Below, piece by piece: positions 15,236 to 24,601 of a DNA stretch of 53,672 nucleotides. Every line of letters starts with the position of its first letter. Positions within the stretch are counted from its first letter, which is position 1. This DNA is from Acholeplasmataceae bacterium (GTDB lineage Bacteria > Bacillota_I > Bacilli_A > Acholeplasmatales > Acholeplasmataceae). The DNA is taken from positions 1 through 53,672 of the forward strand of contig JAGYLU010000006.1 in NCBI GenBank assembly GCA_018400755.1. The letters run 5' to 3'. The notes beneath the pieces are model-generated. The model had not been told where the DNA came from. It saw nothing but the letters and a program-made list of their open reading frames with translations, and did no database searches. A program made the translations under genes and the position numbers.

Positions 15236-16518
15236 ATGTCATCACAAGATTTCAATCTGCCATACTTGCGCGTCCTAGACGAAGAACTCGTTATCGCCGT
15301 CGGATGTACCGAACCGGTGTCATTGTCGCTTGCCGCCGCGAAACTAAAAATCCGATTCAATCGCGAACCTTCAAAGATCATCGTCAAAACCAGCGGTCCC
15401 TTCTTCAAGAACATCCGCGCCGCGGTGGTTCCCGGTACGAAGACTCTCTCAGGGATCAAAGCAAGCATCGCCGCCGGGCACATCAGTGGCGATCCCACTA
15501 AAGACCTCGAGGTGCTCTCGGATGCCCTTCATCCTGAAGCCCTCAAAGCCATCAACCTGATGGCTGAAAAAGACATCTATGACATCCAAGTGATGAAGAC
15601 CAATGAGCCATTGCACTTCATTCTCCGTTATCAAGACGATGACGGCTATGCTGAGATCGAGGTCAAACGTTTTCATACGGGTACCGTCAGACTCGAAGTC
15701 GATGGCAAACAAATTCCATTGTCAAACCCGAACAACCACCGTGATGGCAAACCCCTGATTGACCGCTCATTCATGCGTTTCGATGGGATCATCGACTTTG
15801 TCGAATCCATTGATATCGATACCCTGAAGCACATGTTCGACCCCACCATCAACCATAACCTCGCGATCGCCAAAAAGAAGGCCTTAAAGGGGCCCAGAAT
15901 GTCAACATCGGTCGAGACCCTGATCATGAAAGAAATCCAACTGTCTATGGTCGGGTGAAAGCCCATGCCGCACCGCTTCGAAGCCCGTATGTGTGGATGC
16001 TAAGATGTTGTCACGAATTCCGGAAGCGGAAACCAAGGGATTACCCGCCTCGTGCCAGTGATTGTCTATGCCCGAGAAAAAGACGTCTCGAAGAGCGTCC
16101 GCTCAGGGCTTTGGCCTTGTCAGCGCTTCCGACAATCCACCGGAAAAACGGTATCGGAAGACTCTCCGCGTTTTGCGGCGCAATCAGTGCGGCCGCCGCC
16201 CGCAGGGGCGTCTATGACATGGCTGAAGGCGGTACAAGAGCGATGATCAAAACGACAGTCACCAACACGTTGGCCAGCGCCGCAGGCATTTTCTGTGACG
16301 GTGCGAAAGGGTCTTGTGGATTCAAAATCGCCACCGGACTCGATGCCGCAATCACCGCTCATCTGATGTCTATGAACGGACAGTTCTACAAACCTGGGGT
16401 CGGAATCGTCAAAAAAGATGCCGATGAGACCATTCGGGCGATCGGCACCATTGCGACAAAAGGGATGCAAAAAACCGATGAGGTCATCCTCGAGATGATG
16501 ACCGAAGACACATGGTGA
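15236..16518 (+). pseudogene. Frameshifted UPF0597/CyuA-type gene (L-cysteine desulfidase/serine dehydratase alpha-like)
   Basis: The first 240 codons read cleanly from the ATG at 15236 (SD GGGGTGAG) and contain the iron-sulfur motif VGCTEPVSLSLAAAKLK. The frame stops at 15958, yet the rest of the family continues in other frames. EARMCGC, an in-frame TAA, then DVVTNSGSGNQGIT and PVIVYAREKDVSK lie in one frame (about 15985-16095). RPLRALALSALPTIH, IGRLSAFCGAISAAAA and CDGAKGSCGFKIATGLDAA lie in another, open to 16518. At least two frameshifts and one nonsense codon break the gene, with a further local disturbance near 16200. Family members are cytosolic iron-sulfur enzymes that split L-cysteine or L-serine. 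Real decay seems more likely than one sequencing error because several independent lesions are present. Confidence 0.8.
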
Positions 16519-16594
16519 TTATCTTGAATATTCAAATCGTATGTTTAGCAATATTAAACTATTAAAGTTATATCTTTATTTGATATATGTCTAT

Positions 16595-17575
16595 TTAAGT
16601 GGTTTCACCGACGTTCAGATTGACAGGAACAATCCTGTTTCCGGGTGTCTCTTTGCGGATTTGTGCTTGGACCAGTTCGACAATGGCATCCGCCAATGCG
16701 CGCGGTGGCTGATTGATCGATGTGATTCTTTTCCCGAGATTCAGAAAACTTTCGCCGCCGTCATAACCGATGACTTTCACATCTTCGGGGACCCGACGGC
16801 CATTTTTTTCGATGTTTTTGACGACTTCTGCCGCGACTGCGTCACTGATACAGAAAATGCCATCAACCTCGCGGTGTAGATTGATTGTCCGGTGGACATC
16901 CTCGGGAATATAGATATAATTTCCAAGCGGATATTCGACATTGATGATGTCGGTGATTCCGTGCTTTCCAAGTTCTTCGAAGAATCCGATCCGGCGCTTG
17001 CTGACCTCGGTCTCAACGGCGGTTTGTTCGCCTTGGGCATCATCACCGATGAACATGAAGTGCTTGCAACCAACCGCCAATAGGTGGCGGGCAGCAATCA
17101 CACCTCCATTATAATTATCACTTGCTACAAAAGGGACACCTTCAAAACGACGGTCGAAACTGACCATCGGCAAGCGTTTGTCAAGGTATGGTTCGACATC
17201 ATTGTTGGTGAGCAAAATGATGGCATCGACCCGATTTTTCTTGAGCATGTCAATATAGACAATCTCTTTCTCAAGGCGTTCAGATGAACTGCACACCATC
17301 AGTTTGTACCCCTGCTCATACAAAACCGTCTCAACGTGATAGAGCAGTTCCCCAAAAAACCGGTGAATGCTGTTTGGCAAAAGAAACGCAATGATGTTGT
17401 TGCGCTGAAGCGTCATGCTGCGGGCAATCTCATTGGGGACGTATCCGATTTCAGCAATGACTTTCTCAACCCGCTCCCGGGTTTCTTTTTTGACATAACC
17501 AGAATTGTTGATCACCCTAGAAACCGTTGCGATCCCGACACCTGCGCGTTTGGCAACCTCGATGATGTTAGCCAT
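16595..17575 (-). CDS. LacI-family transcriptional regulator
   Basis: 326 residues. The HTH IIEVAKRAGVGIATVSRVIN starts at residue 3, followed by the hinge (NEIARSMTLQRNNIIAFLLP) and the sugar-sensor domain with VIGYDGGESF and ITSINQPP at the usual places. The start at 17575 is chosen because the HTH must be N-terminal and GAGAGGAG lies upstream; the longer reading from 17677 adds 34 unrelated residues and covers a terminator. It stands alone, between the decayed desulfidase gene (convergent) and the deoxynucleoside kinase. The target operon cannot be told; the cre-like sites at 14859 and 28197 are candidates. Confidence 0.9.
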   Translation of the reverse strand: MANIIEVAKRAGVGIATVSRVINNSGYVKKETRERVEKVIAEIGYVPNEIARSMTLQRNNIIAFLLPNSIHRFFGELLYHVETVLYEQGYKLMVCSSSERLEKEIVYIDMLKKNRVDAIILLTNNDVEPYLDKRLPMVSFDRRFEGVPFVASDNYNGGVIAARHLLAVGCKHFMFIGDDAQGEQTAVETEVSKRRIGFFEELGKHGITDIINVEYPLGNYIYIPEDVHRTINLHREVDGIFCISDAVAAEVVKNIEKNGRRVPEDVKVIGYDGGESFLNLGKRITSINQPPRALADAIVELVQAQIRKETPGNRIVPVNLNVGETT

Positions 17576-17646
17576 AGAACCACTCCTCTCGCGCCCACAG
17601 TATATCACACTATCAACCAATATGGAAAAGACATCTTTTTTTCCAC

Positions 17647-17668
17647 AAAAAAAGGAGCATGGCTCCTT
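17647..17668 (-). terminator. Terminator after the deoxynucleoside kinase gene
   Basis: On the minus strand AAGGAGC-CAT-GCTCCTT runs into seven T, six bases after the kinase stop. Confidence 0.88.
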
Positions 17669-17673
17669 GATTG

Positions 17674-18285
17674 TCATATGGTCGAGACGTTTTCGCCGAT
17701 GGCTTTGAGCGCTTCCTTGAAGACATCGTCCTCGCTTTTGTTGTTGGTATCGATCACCACATAAGGAATATCATAGACTGCACATTGCGCACTGATTTTG
17801 GATGTGTAATCCTTAAGCAGGTTCTGGAAATAGGTCTTGTTCTTGTCAAAATTGTCGATTTCCTGAGCACGCCCCCGATCCATGACCCGGGCTTCAAAAT
17901 TCTCCCAATCCAAATCCAGGATGATATAGAGGTCAGGCTTCTTGATCTGGTTCATATAAGCGTGGAAAACACCGTTATACATGTTCATAATCGTCGGCAT
18001 CGACTTGAGATTATGATGGGCAAAAAGCCAATGTTCGACCAAATCGCGGTCAACGATGAAATGATTGTCATATTTGATTTGGTTCAACCAGTGATTATGG
18101 ATGAAGTAGATCTGCAACAGCATCTCAACGTTGTCTTTTTGCTCATAGAGCCATTTCAAGAGCGTGTTGAACACCTCATCATCCTTTTCGAACTCTTCCA
18201 TCACAGGCAGGTTCAAGTGGTTTCCGAGCTTGGTGACCAAGGTCGACTTGCCGGATGCGATCATACCGCCTACAGATATCTTCAT
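17674..18285 (-). CDS. Deoxynucleoside kinase (dAdo/dCyd/dGuo kinase family)
   Basis: 203 residues, typical length. The P-loop GGMIASGKSTL is at the N-terminus, and EEF with a following acidic cluster marks the substrate site. IVDRDLVEHWLFA corresponds to the DRS-type motif (here DRD), and ARVMDRGRAQEID is the LID arginine region. The reaction is phosphorylation of deoxynucleosides in the salvage pathway. It is 17 bases after the GDPD stop and probably co-transcribed with it. Which base is preferred cannot be told. Confidence 0.88.
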   Translation of the reverse strand: MKISVGGMIASGKSTLVTKLGNHLNLPVMEEFEKDDEVFNTLLKWLYEQKDNVEMLLQIYFIHNHWLNQIKYDNHFIVDRDLVEHWLFAHHNLKSMPTIMNMYNGVFHAYMNQIKKPDLYIILDLDWENFEARVMDRGRAQEIDNFDKNKTYFQNLLKDYTSKISAQCAVYDIPYVVIDTNNKSEDDVFKEALKAIGENVSTI

Positions 18286-18302
18286 GTCATCCCTCTTCTA
18301 TT

Positions 18303-18986
18303 CTATAATGTGTTGGTTGTCAGATAATCGATCCCGAGATCGTTGAAATAATCTTTCTTGTCCGGATCATCAACCGTGAAAACACCGATTCGAAATCCTT
18401 CTTTTTGAAGACGTCTGACCAAGGGCTCATCAACGATTTTTTCATGCAATGACAGATCAAGACGATTGACCCTGGCATCATAGATGATGTCTTCATTGAG
18501 CTTGTATTTAAGCAATTGCAAAGGCATGTCCGTAAATGCCCTTAGAACCTTCAAAATGGTGATATCAAAAGAAATCACGATACTCTTGAGTGTTTGATAA
18601 CTCTCAATCAGATCCAAGATCTTCTTAAGATCATCTAGGTCATGGACACGTTTGATCTCAATCACAGCGGTTTTATCAGAAAGCGTGCAAATCTCAAGGA
18701 CATCCTCAAGCCTTGGCACAAACTCTTTATCGTAATGATTGATGCCTTTGCCACCGGTGATCAGGTGGGTTTTGATGACATCATAAGTTGCATCTGCGAC
18801 AATCACTTTGGACCCGGTCATCCGTTTGAGGTCATCGTCATGAATAACTGCAAAGACACCATCTTTGGTGGTGTGAACATCACACTCGATAGCAAAACAA
18901 CGGTCACTTTCAGCAGCCAGACGAATTGCGGCGAGTGTATTTTCAGGAGCGAGGGCAGAATGCCCACGATGCGCGATGATTTTCAT
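18303..18986 (-). CDS. Glycerophosphodiester phosphodiesterase (GDPD), cytosolic
   Basis: 227 residues, a single GDPD TIM barrel. IAHRGHSALAPENTLAA has the catalytic His, Arg and metal Glu, IECDVHTTKDG has the Glu/Asp metal ligands, and FAVIHDDDLKRMTG has the second catalytic His. KTAVIEIK is the later metal Glu strand, and VFTVDDPDKKDYFNDLGID is the usual C-terminal block. The reaction is glycerophosphodiester to glycerol-3-phosphate plus alcohol. There is no signal peptide, which fits the UgpQ-like form. GAGGT lies before the ATG. Confidence 0.92.
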   Translation of the reverse strand: MKIIAHRGHSALAPENTLAAIRLAAESDRCFAIECDVHTTKDGVFAVIHDDDLKRMTGSKVIVADATYDVIKTHLITGGKGINHYDKEFVPRLEDVLEICTLSDKTAVIEIKRVHDLDDLKKILDLIESYQTLKSIVISFDITILKVLRAFTDMPLQLLKYKLNEDIIYDARVNRLDLSLHEKIVDEPLVRRLQKEGFRIGVFTVDDPDKKDYFNDLGIDYLTTNTL

Positions 18987-19019
18987 GCAAACCTCACGTG
19001 ATGAACAAATCCAATTAAA

Positions 19020-19025
19020 ATTATA
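19020..19025 (-). promoter_or_regulatory. Possible -10 box for the GDPD gene
   Basis: A TATAAT on the minus strand lies 33 bases before the start at 18986, with no clear -35. The stretch 18987-19168 otherwise holds two copies of ATATGACCAAT (near 19030 and 19108) and no ORF worth calling. Confidence 0.4.
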
Positions 19026-19168
19026 TCATGATATGACCAATTATTTCTGATAAAATTCTCACTTTTTCATGACATCTCACTAGATGATCCGTCCATTGAT
19101 CACTCACACATATGACCAATCAACGATCTTCACCCTTGGCTGCCTTCAAATCATGCCCATATGTGTGG

Positions 19169-19207
19169 AAAAATAGCCCAAGTGGAACGTTTCTTCTCCA
19201 CTTGGGC
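19169..19207 (-). terminator. Terminator after the DUF1700/DUF4097 gene
   Basis: GCCCAAGTGGA and TCCACTTGGGC form an 11-bp stem; on the minus strand it is followed by TATTTTT, 43 bases after the stop at 19250. Confidence 0.85.
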
Positions 19208-19249
19208 GTGCTTATGTGTGATCATCTTTTAAGTGATTCAAATGACTTC

Positions 19250-20197
19250 TCAAGTCTCAATTGTCCCCGACAAAGTGTGGGTCTTGAGCCTGGTGATGAC
19301 ATGCTCGGCCTGATTGGTCAGTTTCAGATTTCCTGAGACCGAATTGAAACTTATGGCATCAGGATAGAATTCTAATCCTTCGACATCACCTGAGACAGAC
19401 TGAAAGTGTGTGACATCAGCTTTGACATTGTCTAGTTTGATGTCTCCTGATACTGTGTTCATCTTCAAGACCGTCTTGATGGTGACGTCTTTGAACACCG
19501 TGTCCCCACTCACCTGTGACATCTTGATTTCCTTGGCTGAAAGGTGATCAATAGTGACATCACCATTGACGCTGTTCATCGAGACAAAACCCAATGCCGA
19601 ATCGGTGATGCTGACATCCCCATTGGTGGTGTTCAGGTCAAGGCTCGCGGTGTTGATGTTCTTGATCGTGACATCTGAATTCACCCCGTGTTGGGTGATC
19701 CGTCTGACATCAACGTTTTTGGGCACGTGGATCAAGATGGCACCGCTGGTCCGTCTTGCCATGAAGACCAAACCACTGATTTTGGGGGCCTTGATCTTGA
19801 GCTCGCCATTTTTGAATGTCACACTGTACTTGTCGATATTCTTGATGCCGTTGTATGTGACTCTGATGTTCTGATCCTCGCTGATCTGATACGAGATGGC
19901 ATCACCAATCACATCAACATTGATCTCCAACTGCAGTGACTCCGGTTCAACGACAAACCATTCGATAAAATCACTGCCTTCGTGCTTCTCATCGCTTTGG
20001 TCGGTTGTGTCATCGGCGATATCAGCCGCGATAGCAGCCGGATCACCAAACGTCTTTTCGATATCCGCTTCTTGAAGACCGTCTTCCATGGCCGCTTGGA
20101 TCATATCGCGATGGTCGCCAATGATGTCATCAATCTCATCACGTCTCAGATTTTTCTTCTCGAGTTCTCTTCTCAAATCGTCTAAAAATGTCTTCAT
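19250..20197 (-). CDS. DUF1700-DUF4097 protein (PadR-associated beta-helix protein)
   Basis: 315 residues. The N-terminal part (1-70) is a helical DUF1700-like domain (FLDDLRRELEKKNLRRDEID, FGDPAAIAADIA), and the rest is a DUF4097 beta-helix. The helix shows repeats of about 20 residues built on NGDVSI, NGDVTI, SGDTVF, SGDIKL, SGDVEG and SGNLKL. GGAGG eight bases before the ATG at 20197 fixes the start. It overlaps the PadR gene by 59 bases in another frame, the normal arrangement for PadR-DUF1700 modules, which often respond to membrane or antibiotic stress. No TM helix is visible, unlike many relatives that carry one after DUF1700. Confidence 0.85.
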   Translation of the reverse strand: MKTFLDDLRRELEKKNLRRDEIDDIIGDHRDMIQAAMEDGLQEADIEKTFGDPAAIAADIADDTTDQSDEKHEGSDFIEWFVVEPESLQLEINVDVIGDAISYQISEDQNIRVTYNGIKNIDKYSVTFKNGELKIKAPKISGLVFMARRTSGAILIHVPKNVDVRRITQHGVNSDVTIKNINTASLDLNTTNGDVSITDSALGFVSMNSVNGDVTIDHLSAKEIKMSQVSGDTVFKDVTIKTVLKMNTVSGDIKLDNVKADVTHFQSVSGDVEGLEFYPDAISFNSVSGNLKLTNQAEHVITRLKTHTLSGTIET

Positions 20198-20516
20198 TCT
20201 TCTTTCCTCCTTCGTTAATGATGCGATACACACCGCCTATGAAGGCGTCCCATTCCTCACGGAGCCTAAGATAGACCATGAAGCCCTTCTCCGTCATCTT
20301 GTAATACTTGCGTGGTGCGCCTTCCGGAGATTCCTCAAGGTATGTCCTGAAGCATCCGTCCTTGGTGAGTCTTCTCAAAATCGGATAGATTGAGTTCTCA
20401 CCAACATCAATGTACTTTGATAGTTTGTTGATCACCATGTAGCCATACATCTCTTCCTGGGAAAGCACTGATAGGACGCATAATTCGATAATACCACGCT
20501 TGAATTGCGCATTCAT
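20139..20516 (-). CDS. PadR-family transcriptional regulator
   Basis: 125 residues of winged-helix PadR. KRGIIELCVLSVLSQEEMYGY is the family opening, GENSIYPILRRLTKDG the recognition helix and wing approach, and RKYYKMTEKG the wing. It represses its own small operon in most relatives. The promoter at 20537-20565 overlaps an imperfect inverted repeat (TTGTGTAA ... TTACAA) that could be its operator. GGAGGG lies before the ATG. Confidence 0.92.
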   Translation of the reverse strand: MNAQFKRGIIELCVLSVLSQEEMYGYMVINKLSKYIDVGENSIYPILRRLTKDGCFRTYLEESPEGAPRKYYKMTEKGFMVYLRLREEWDAFIGGVYRIINEGGKKNEDIFRRFEKRTREEKSET

Positions 20517-20536
20517 ATGGATCCCTCCTCAACTTT

Positions 20537-20565
20537 ATTGTAACACAGTATTATTCATTACACAA
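20537..20565 (-). promoter_or_regulatory. Promoter and likely operator of the PadR operon
   Basis: On the minus strand TTGTGT, 17 bases, TACAAT. The same stretch is an imperfect palindrome with arms near both hexamers, so a PadR dimer would cover the promoter. Confidence 0.65.
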
Positions 20566-20577
20566 TACCTTTTGACG

Positions 20578-20606
20578 CATAAAATAAAAGCCGTCATAGA
20601 CGGCTT
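20578..20606 (-). terminator. Terminator at the end of the threonine operon
   Basis: On the minus strand AAGCCGTC-TAT-GACGGCTT is followed by TTATTTTAT, ten bases after the zinc-ribbon gene stop. Confidence 0.85.
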
Positions 20607-20616
20607 AAAGGGGTAT

Positions 20617-21135
20617 TTAGTTCAATTTGGCCCCACACTCACTGCAAAACCGGGCATCGGAGTCATTGTCAGCCTGACACTGAGGACAAGTTTTCACGAG
20701 TGGCTTGCCGCAATTGTCACAAAATTTCGCGCCTGGATTGTTCACCTCACCACACGAGCAGGTCACCCGTGCAGGTCCCTTGTTGCCGTGGATTTCCGAG
20801 GCAATGCCACTGACAAGATCAGTGACTGACTCTTTGGTGCCTTCGATCATATAGTTGGTCACATCCTTGGCAACTGGTGCCGTTTCAGCGGCACCGTAGC
20901 GGGCAATATCACCCATGTATCCCCACGAGCTCATGGCAAGCCCGAAAAAGAGCAGCGGACCACCGATGAAAAACAGGTAGAACTGATCGGGTTGTTCAAA
21001 CGTTCCAAAAGCACTAAAAAAGTCAATCGCCGCCACAATCATGAATAACAGACCAATGACGGCCAAAATGGGACCCAGTATCCTAAACAATTGTTTCGCT
21101 TTGGGATATCCTTTGAGATGATCGTTTTGTTTCAT
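20617..21135 (-). CDS. Membrane protein with C-terminal double zinc ribbon
   Basis: 172 residues. Two hydrophobic helices (about 18-42 and 52-72) are followed by a soluble stretch and a C-terminal zinc-ribbon array with four CxxC-type knuckles: CSCGE, CDNCGK, CPQCQA, CSECGA. The start overlaps the aspartokinase stop as ATGA, with GGAGA upstream, so it is translated from the threonine operon mRNA. The function is unknown. Zinc-ribbon/TM proteins of this type are common in Bacillota and usually annotated only by the ribbon; the link to amino-acid synthesis is unexplained. Confidence 0.8.
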   Translation of the reverse strand: MKQNDHLKGYPKAKQLFRILGPILAVIGLLFMIVAAIDFFSAFGTFEQPDQFYLFFIGGPLLFFGLAMSSWGYMGDIARYGAAETAPVAKDVTNYMIEGTKESVTDLVSGIASEIHGNKGPARVTCSCGEVNNPGAKFCDNCGKPLVKTCPQCQADNDSDARFCSECGAKLN

Positions 21136-22451
21136 ATGCTTGTCTCCTTTGCAAACGCATCGTATATGGCTATGATGGTTTTTTCAAAGTCATCGTTCTT
21201 GACCCCGACAACGATGTTGATTTCCTGTGATGATTGGGCAATCAGATTGATGTTGATGCCCTCGGTTCCGATCTTTGAGAACAACCTACCGGCAATACCG
21301 GGCTTGGTTGACATGTTTCTGCCAACAACACTGATCAGTGCCATATCCTTGTCAATCAGGACATCACTGATCCCTTTAAGTTGATAGATATCAGACATCA
21401 GATCAAAGAAAACCTCTTCACTCTTCTTGGAATTCACGATCACTGAGAAACCATCAATTGACGAAGGGATATGTTCAACCTTCAATTTGTACTTTGAAAA
21501 GATCGTCAAGACATCACGGATCGTTTCAAGCTTGTCTGCCTGTGTGTCTTTGGTCACGGTGAAGACAGTGAACCCCTGACGGCCAGCGATTCCGGTGACA
21601 ATCGACCGCTCATCCTCACATTTCTTCTTGATGAGTGTCCCTGGATCATCAGGATCATTGGTGTTCCTGATGTTGATTGGGATATCAAGTTCCTGAAGCG
21701 GCAAGACCGAAGACTCATGAAGGACATCCGCTCCCATGTAAGACAGCTCTCGCAATTCAGCATACGTGATTTCCTTGATTTGTCTGGGTGATCTGATGAT
21801 GTTCGGATCGGCCATAAAAATACCCGAGACATCCGTCCAGTTCTCATAAAGCACTGCCCCAACCGCCTGCGCGGCAATGCTTCCCGATAGATCAGACCCA
21901 CCTCTGACCATCACATGGATGGACCCGTTTGGATATCGACCGTAAAATCCGGGAACCACGATCGTCTGATGTTTGTGAAGCGCATCTTGAAACGCCTGAT
22001 CGGTCTGTGCCTGATTGAGGGTGCTGTTGTATTGATAGATGATGAGATCCCTCGCATCTACAAAGGCATAGCCGATATAAGAGGCAAGCAGTTTGGCAGT
22101 CAAATACTCCCCTCTCGAGACCAAATCGTCAATGGGCATCCCTGGTCTCAACGCACTTTCGATGACGTTGAACTCATGATCAAGGTCGACGTCGGTCCTG
22201 AGCTCATTTTGGATCTCGAAGAAGCGATTTTTGATGAGTTCAAAGATGGCGTCATGTCTGACGCCGTAGGAGAGATGGGCATGAAGCAAATAAAGCAGAT
22301 CGGTGATCTTGTTCTCGATCTGATCCGTTTTTCCCGGAGCCGAGACGATGATCACTTTCCGTCTGTCATCAGCCAATATGATGTCCTTGACTCTTTGAAA
22401 TTGGGTGGCGTTGGCCAAGGATGACCCGCCAAACTTGGATACAATCATCAT
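21132..22451 (-). CDS. lysC: Aspartate kinase
   Basis: 439 residues. KFGGSSLANATQFQRV is the N-terminal nucleotide-binding motif, VSAPGK and the catalytic-domain RGGSDLSGSIAA (aspartate and ATP site) follow, and two ACT domains make up the last 150 residues (VEHIPSSIDGFSVIVNS, LISVVGRNMSTKPGIAGRLF). It makes aspartyl-phosphate, the first step to threonine, methionine and lysine; the ACT domains imply feedback control, most likely by threonine given its operon. It overlaps asd by four bases. Two ATG codons stand in tandem (22451 and 22448); AAGGA favours the first. Confidence 0.95.
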   Translation of the reverse strand: MMIVSKFGGSSLANATQFQRVKDIILADDRRKVIIVSAPGKTDQIENKITDLLYLLHAHLSYGVRHDAIFELIKNRFFEIQNELRTDVDLDHEFNVIESALRPGMPIDDLVSRGEYLTAKLLASYIGYAFVDARDLIIYQYNSTLNQAQTDQAFQDALHKHQTIVVPGFYGRYPNGSIHVMVRGGSDLSGSIAAQAVGAVLYENWTDVSGIFMADPNIIRSPRQIKEITYAELRELSYMGADVLHESSVLPLQELDIPINIRNTNDPDDPGTLIKKKCEDERSIVTGIAGRQGFTVFTVTKDTQADKLETIRDVLTIFSKYKLKVEHIPSSIDGFSVIVNSKKSEEVFFDLMSDIYQLKGISDVLIDKDMALISVVGRNMSTKPGIAGRLFSKIGTEGININLIAQSSQEINIVVGVKNDDFEKTIIAIYDAFAKETSI

Positions 22452-23446
22452 ATGGTAGTCCTTTCAATCGCCAGTTTGAGGATCTGGACGGCGTTGCCAG
22501 CTGCGCCTTTTCTGATGTTATCAGCGACGACAAACAGCATGAGTCGCATGGGATCAGCAAGATCCCTGCGGATCCGACCGACATGGACAAGATCTGTTCC
22601 AATCGTTTCTTCAGTGACTGGATAAAGACGATTTTCAGGATCATCTATCAAGACAATACCAGGCATCGCGGCTAGAACGTCTTTGACCCTTGAAAGCTCA
22701 AACGGGGTTTTCAGGGATACCGTCATCTGAACCGCATGGCCCCGTTCGATCGGCACCCGGACACAGGTCGCACTCACCGGCAGATCTTTGATGTTGAGCA
22801 ACCGTCTTGTCTCATCAATCATCTTATGCTCTTCCTTGGTGTAGCCATCTTCTAGAAACAGATCGATCTCCGGGATCACCGAGCGATTGATGTCATGTTT
22901 GTAGACGGAAATGCCTTCTTGATGATGCATGGCATCAATGCCTTTCTGTCCCGAACCTGAGACCGACTGATAGGTCACATATGAGACCATCCTGACCCCA
23001 AATACCTGATCAAGCGCTTTGATCGGTAACACTGATTGGATGGTCGAGCAATTGGGATTGGCGATGATTCCGGAAAGCGTGAGATCCTCGGGATTCACCT
23101 CCGGAACAATCAATGGGATTTTAAGATCTTTCCGATAAGCCGATGAGTTATCGATCACAAGCGCGCCCGCCTGCACGAAGGCGTTGGCGTATCGGAGCGA
23201 CACGCTCGATCCAGCTGCGAACAAAGCGACATCAATACCCTCAAAAGAAGCGTCATCAAGCGATTCCATGATGATTTCCCGGCCCATATGTAACACCGTT
23301 TTGCCAACTGATTTAGGCGAGGCGAACACGCGTAGGGTCTTGATTGGAATCTGATGGTCAAGCAAGGCGTCCATCATGTTTCGTCCGACCAATCCGGTCG
23401 CTCCGATGATGGCGATCACATACCCGTCTGATTTGTGTTCAAGCAT
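22448..23446 (-). CDS. asd: Aspartate-semialdehyde dehydrogenase
   Basis: 332 residues. IAIIGATGLVGRNMMDAL binds NADP, the catalytic Cys is in IANPNCSTIQS, and SVSGSGQKGIDA and RVPIERGHAVQ (catalytic His) follow in the right order. It reduces aspartyl-phosphate to the semialdehyde. The start at 23446 is chosen over 23485 because the longer form overlaps hom by 47 bases and has no SD. It is coupled to aspartokinase (ATGA) and to hom (8-base overlap). Confidence 0.95.
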   Translation of the reverse strand: MLEHKSDGYVIAIIGATGLVGRNMMDALLDHQIPIKTLRVFASPKSVGKTVLHMGREIIMESLDDASFEGIDVALFAAGSSVSLRYANAFVQAGALVIDNSSAYRKDLKIPLIVPEVNPEDLTLSGIIANPNCSTIQSVLPIKALDQVFGVRMVSYVTYQSVSGSGQKGIDAMHHQEGISVYKHDINRSVIPEIDLFLEDGYTKEEHKMIDETRRLLNIKDLPVSATCVRVPIERGHAVQMTVSLKTPFELSRVKDVLAAMPGIVLIDDPENRLYPVTEETIGTDLVHVGRIRRDLADPMRLMLFVVADNIRKGAAGNAVQILKLAIERTTI

Positions 23447-24596
23447 GGTCAAACCCCACTTTCGCGATAAACCTGATGCGATCAAGATATGGTGTCAGCT
23501 CATGAAAGGACATCGGATGGGTGAGAATCAAATGACCAATGCTCTGATTGACATAAGCCTTGGGAAAGAGCACCCAGGAGATGTCGATCAACCACCTGAT
23601 CAGCAAGTGATCTGAAGAGGTCGCTTTGAGATGGTCATATCTGATGTCTATCTGATAGGGGATGCCTTCTAGCCAACGTTTCAGATCCGAGATGACGCCC
23701 TTTGCGGTTGGGATCTTGCCCGCACCTTTGCCTTGAAGCGCATGGGTCACACCTTTGTCATCTTTCCATGAAACGATATTGTTCTCGTCATCAACACCAT
23801 AAAAAGGATGGTCAGCTTTGAGCACAACCGGGAGAACTTGCAGTCTGACATCTTCTTCGACCTTGGTTGCTTCAGCGACTTGTTTCAAGACCCAGTGTCG
23901 CTCATTGAACAATGCCCTTGTCTCTTCGCTGATCACGTTGACTTTGATTCTAAGAATGTCTTTAGGATCAATCTTGGTTGTCAAGGTCATCTTGGTCAGA
24001 ATTGAAAGCTTTCTCATCGCATCAAGGCCAAAAAGATCATCTGTCGGATCCGCTTCAAGGTAACCATTGTCAAAAGCGATGGCCAGCGCCTGCTCAAAGG
24101 CGATACCTTCGTTCATTGTTTTGGATAAAACAAAGTTTGTCGCCCCATTCATAATTCCGGAAATCTCGGTCAACCGCCCATGTTTCAATGCCTCATGGAG
24201 CGTTTTGATGATTGGGATTTCCGCCATCACCGCAGCTTCATAAAGGATGTGTGTCTGATGAAGAGATGCCAAACTCAAAAACGTCTCGAAGTGCGCATTC
24301 ATGACTTCTTTGTTGGCAGTGATGACCGGAATGCCTCTTCTCAAAGCTTGTTCAATGAGCGATGTCGCAGGATCGGTTCCACCGATGGCTTCGATCATGA
24401 GATCAATACCATCAAACAACCCGTCTGGATCTTTCGTGAAACAGCCAAAATGGGGAAGCCCCACCCTTGATTCGGGATGCTTGACGAAAATCCTTACAAC
24501 CTCAACTCGATCACTCAAAGTCTGGTCTGCTTGAATATGCTCATAGACTCCGGAACCAACGGTACCGTAGCCAAGCAAAAGGATATGTTTTTTCAT
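23439..24596 (-). CDS. hom: Homoserine dehydrogenase
   Basis: 385 residues. LLLGYGTVGSGVYEHI is the NAD(P)-binding site, VITANKEVMNAHF and EISGIMNGATNFVLSKT the catalytic core, and YLEADPTDDLFGLDAMRKL carries the substrate and catalytic Lys/Asp region. It lacks the ACT tail of longer Hom proteins, so feedback must act on aspartokinase or homoserine kinase. I use the ATG at 24596; a GTG at 24605 that overlaps the thrB stop is possible. It reduces aspartate semialdehyde to homoserine. Confidence 0.94.
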   Translation of the reverse strand: MKKHILLLGYGTVGSGVYEHIQADQTLSDRVEVVRIFVKHPESRVGLPHFGCFTKDPDGLFDGIDLMIEAIGGTDPATSLIEQALRRGIPVITANKEVMNAHFETFLSLASLHQTHILYEAAVMAEIPIIKTLHEALKHGRLTEISGIMNGATNFVLSKTMNEGIAFEQALAIAFDNGYLEADPTDDLFGLDAMRKLSILTKMTLTTKIDPKDILRIKVNVISEETRALFNERHWVLKQVAEATKVEEDVRLQVLPVVLKADHPFYGVDDENNIVSWKDDKGVTHALQGKGAGKIPTAKGVISDLKRWLEGIPYQIDIRYDHLKATSSDHLLIRWLIDISWVLFPKAYVNQSIGHLILTHPMSFHELTPYLDRIRFIAKVGFDHA

Positions 24597-24601
24597 GGTT
24601 G

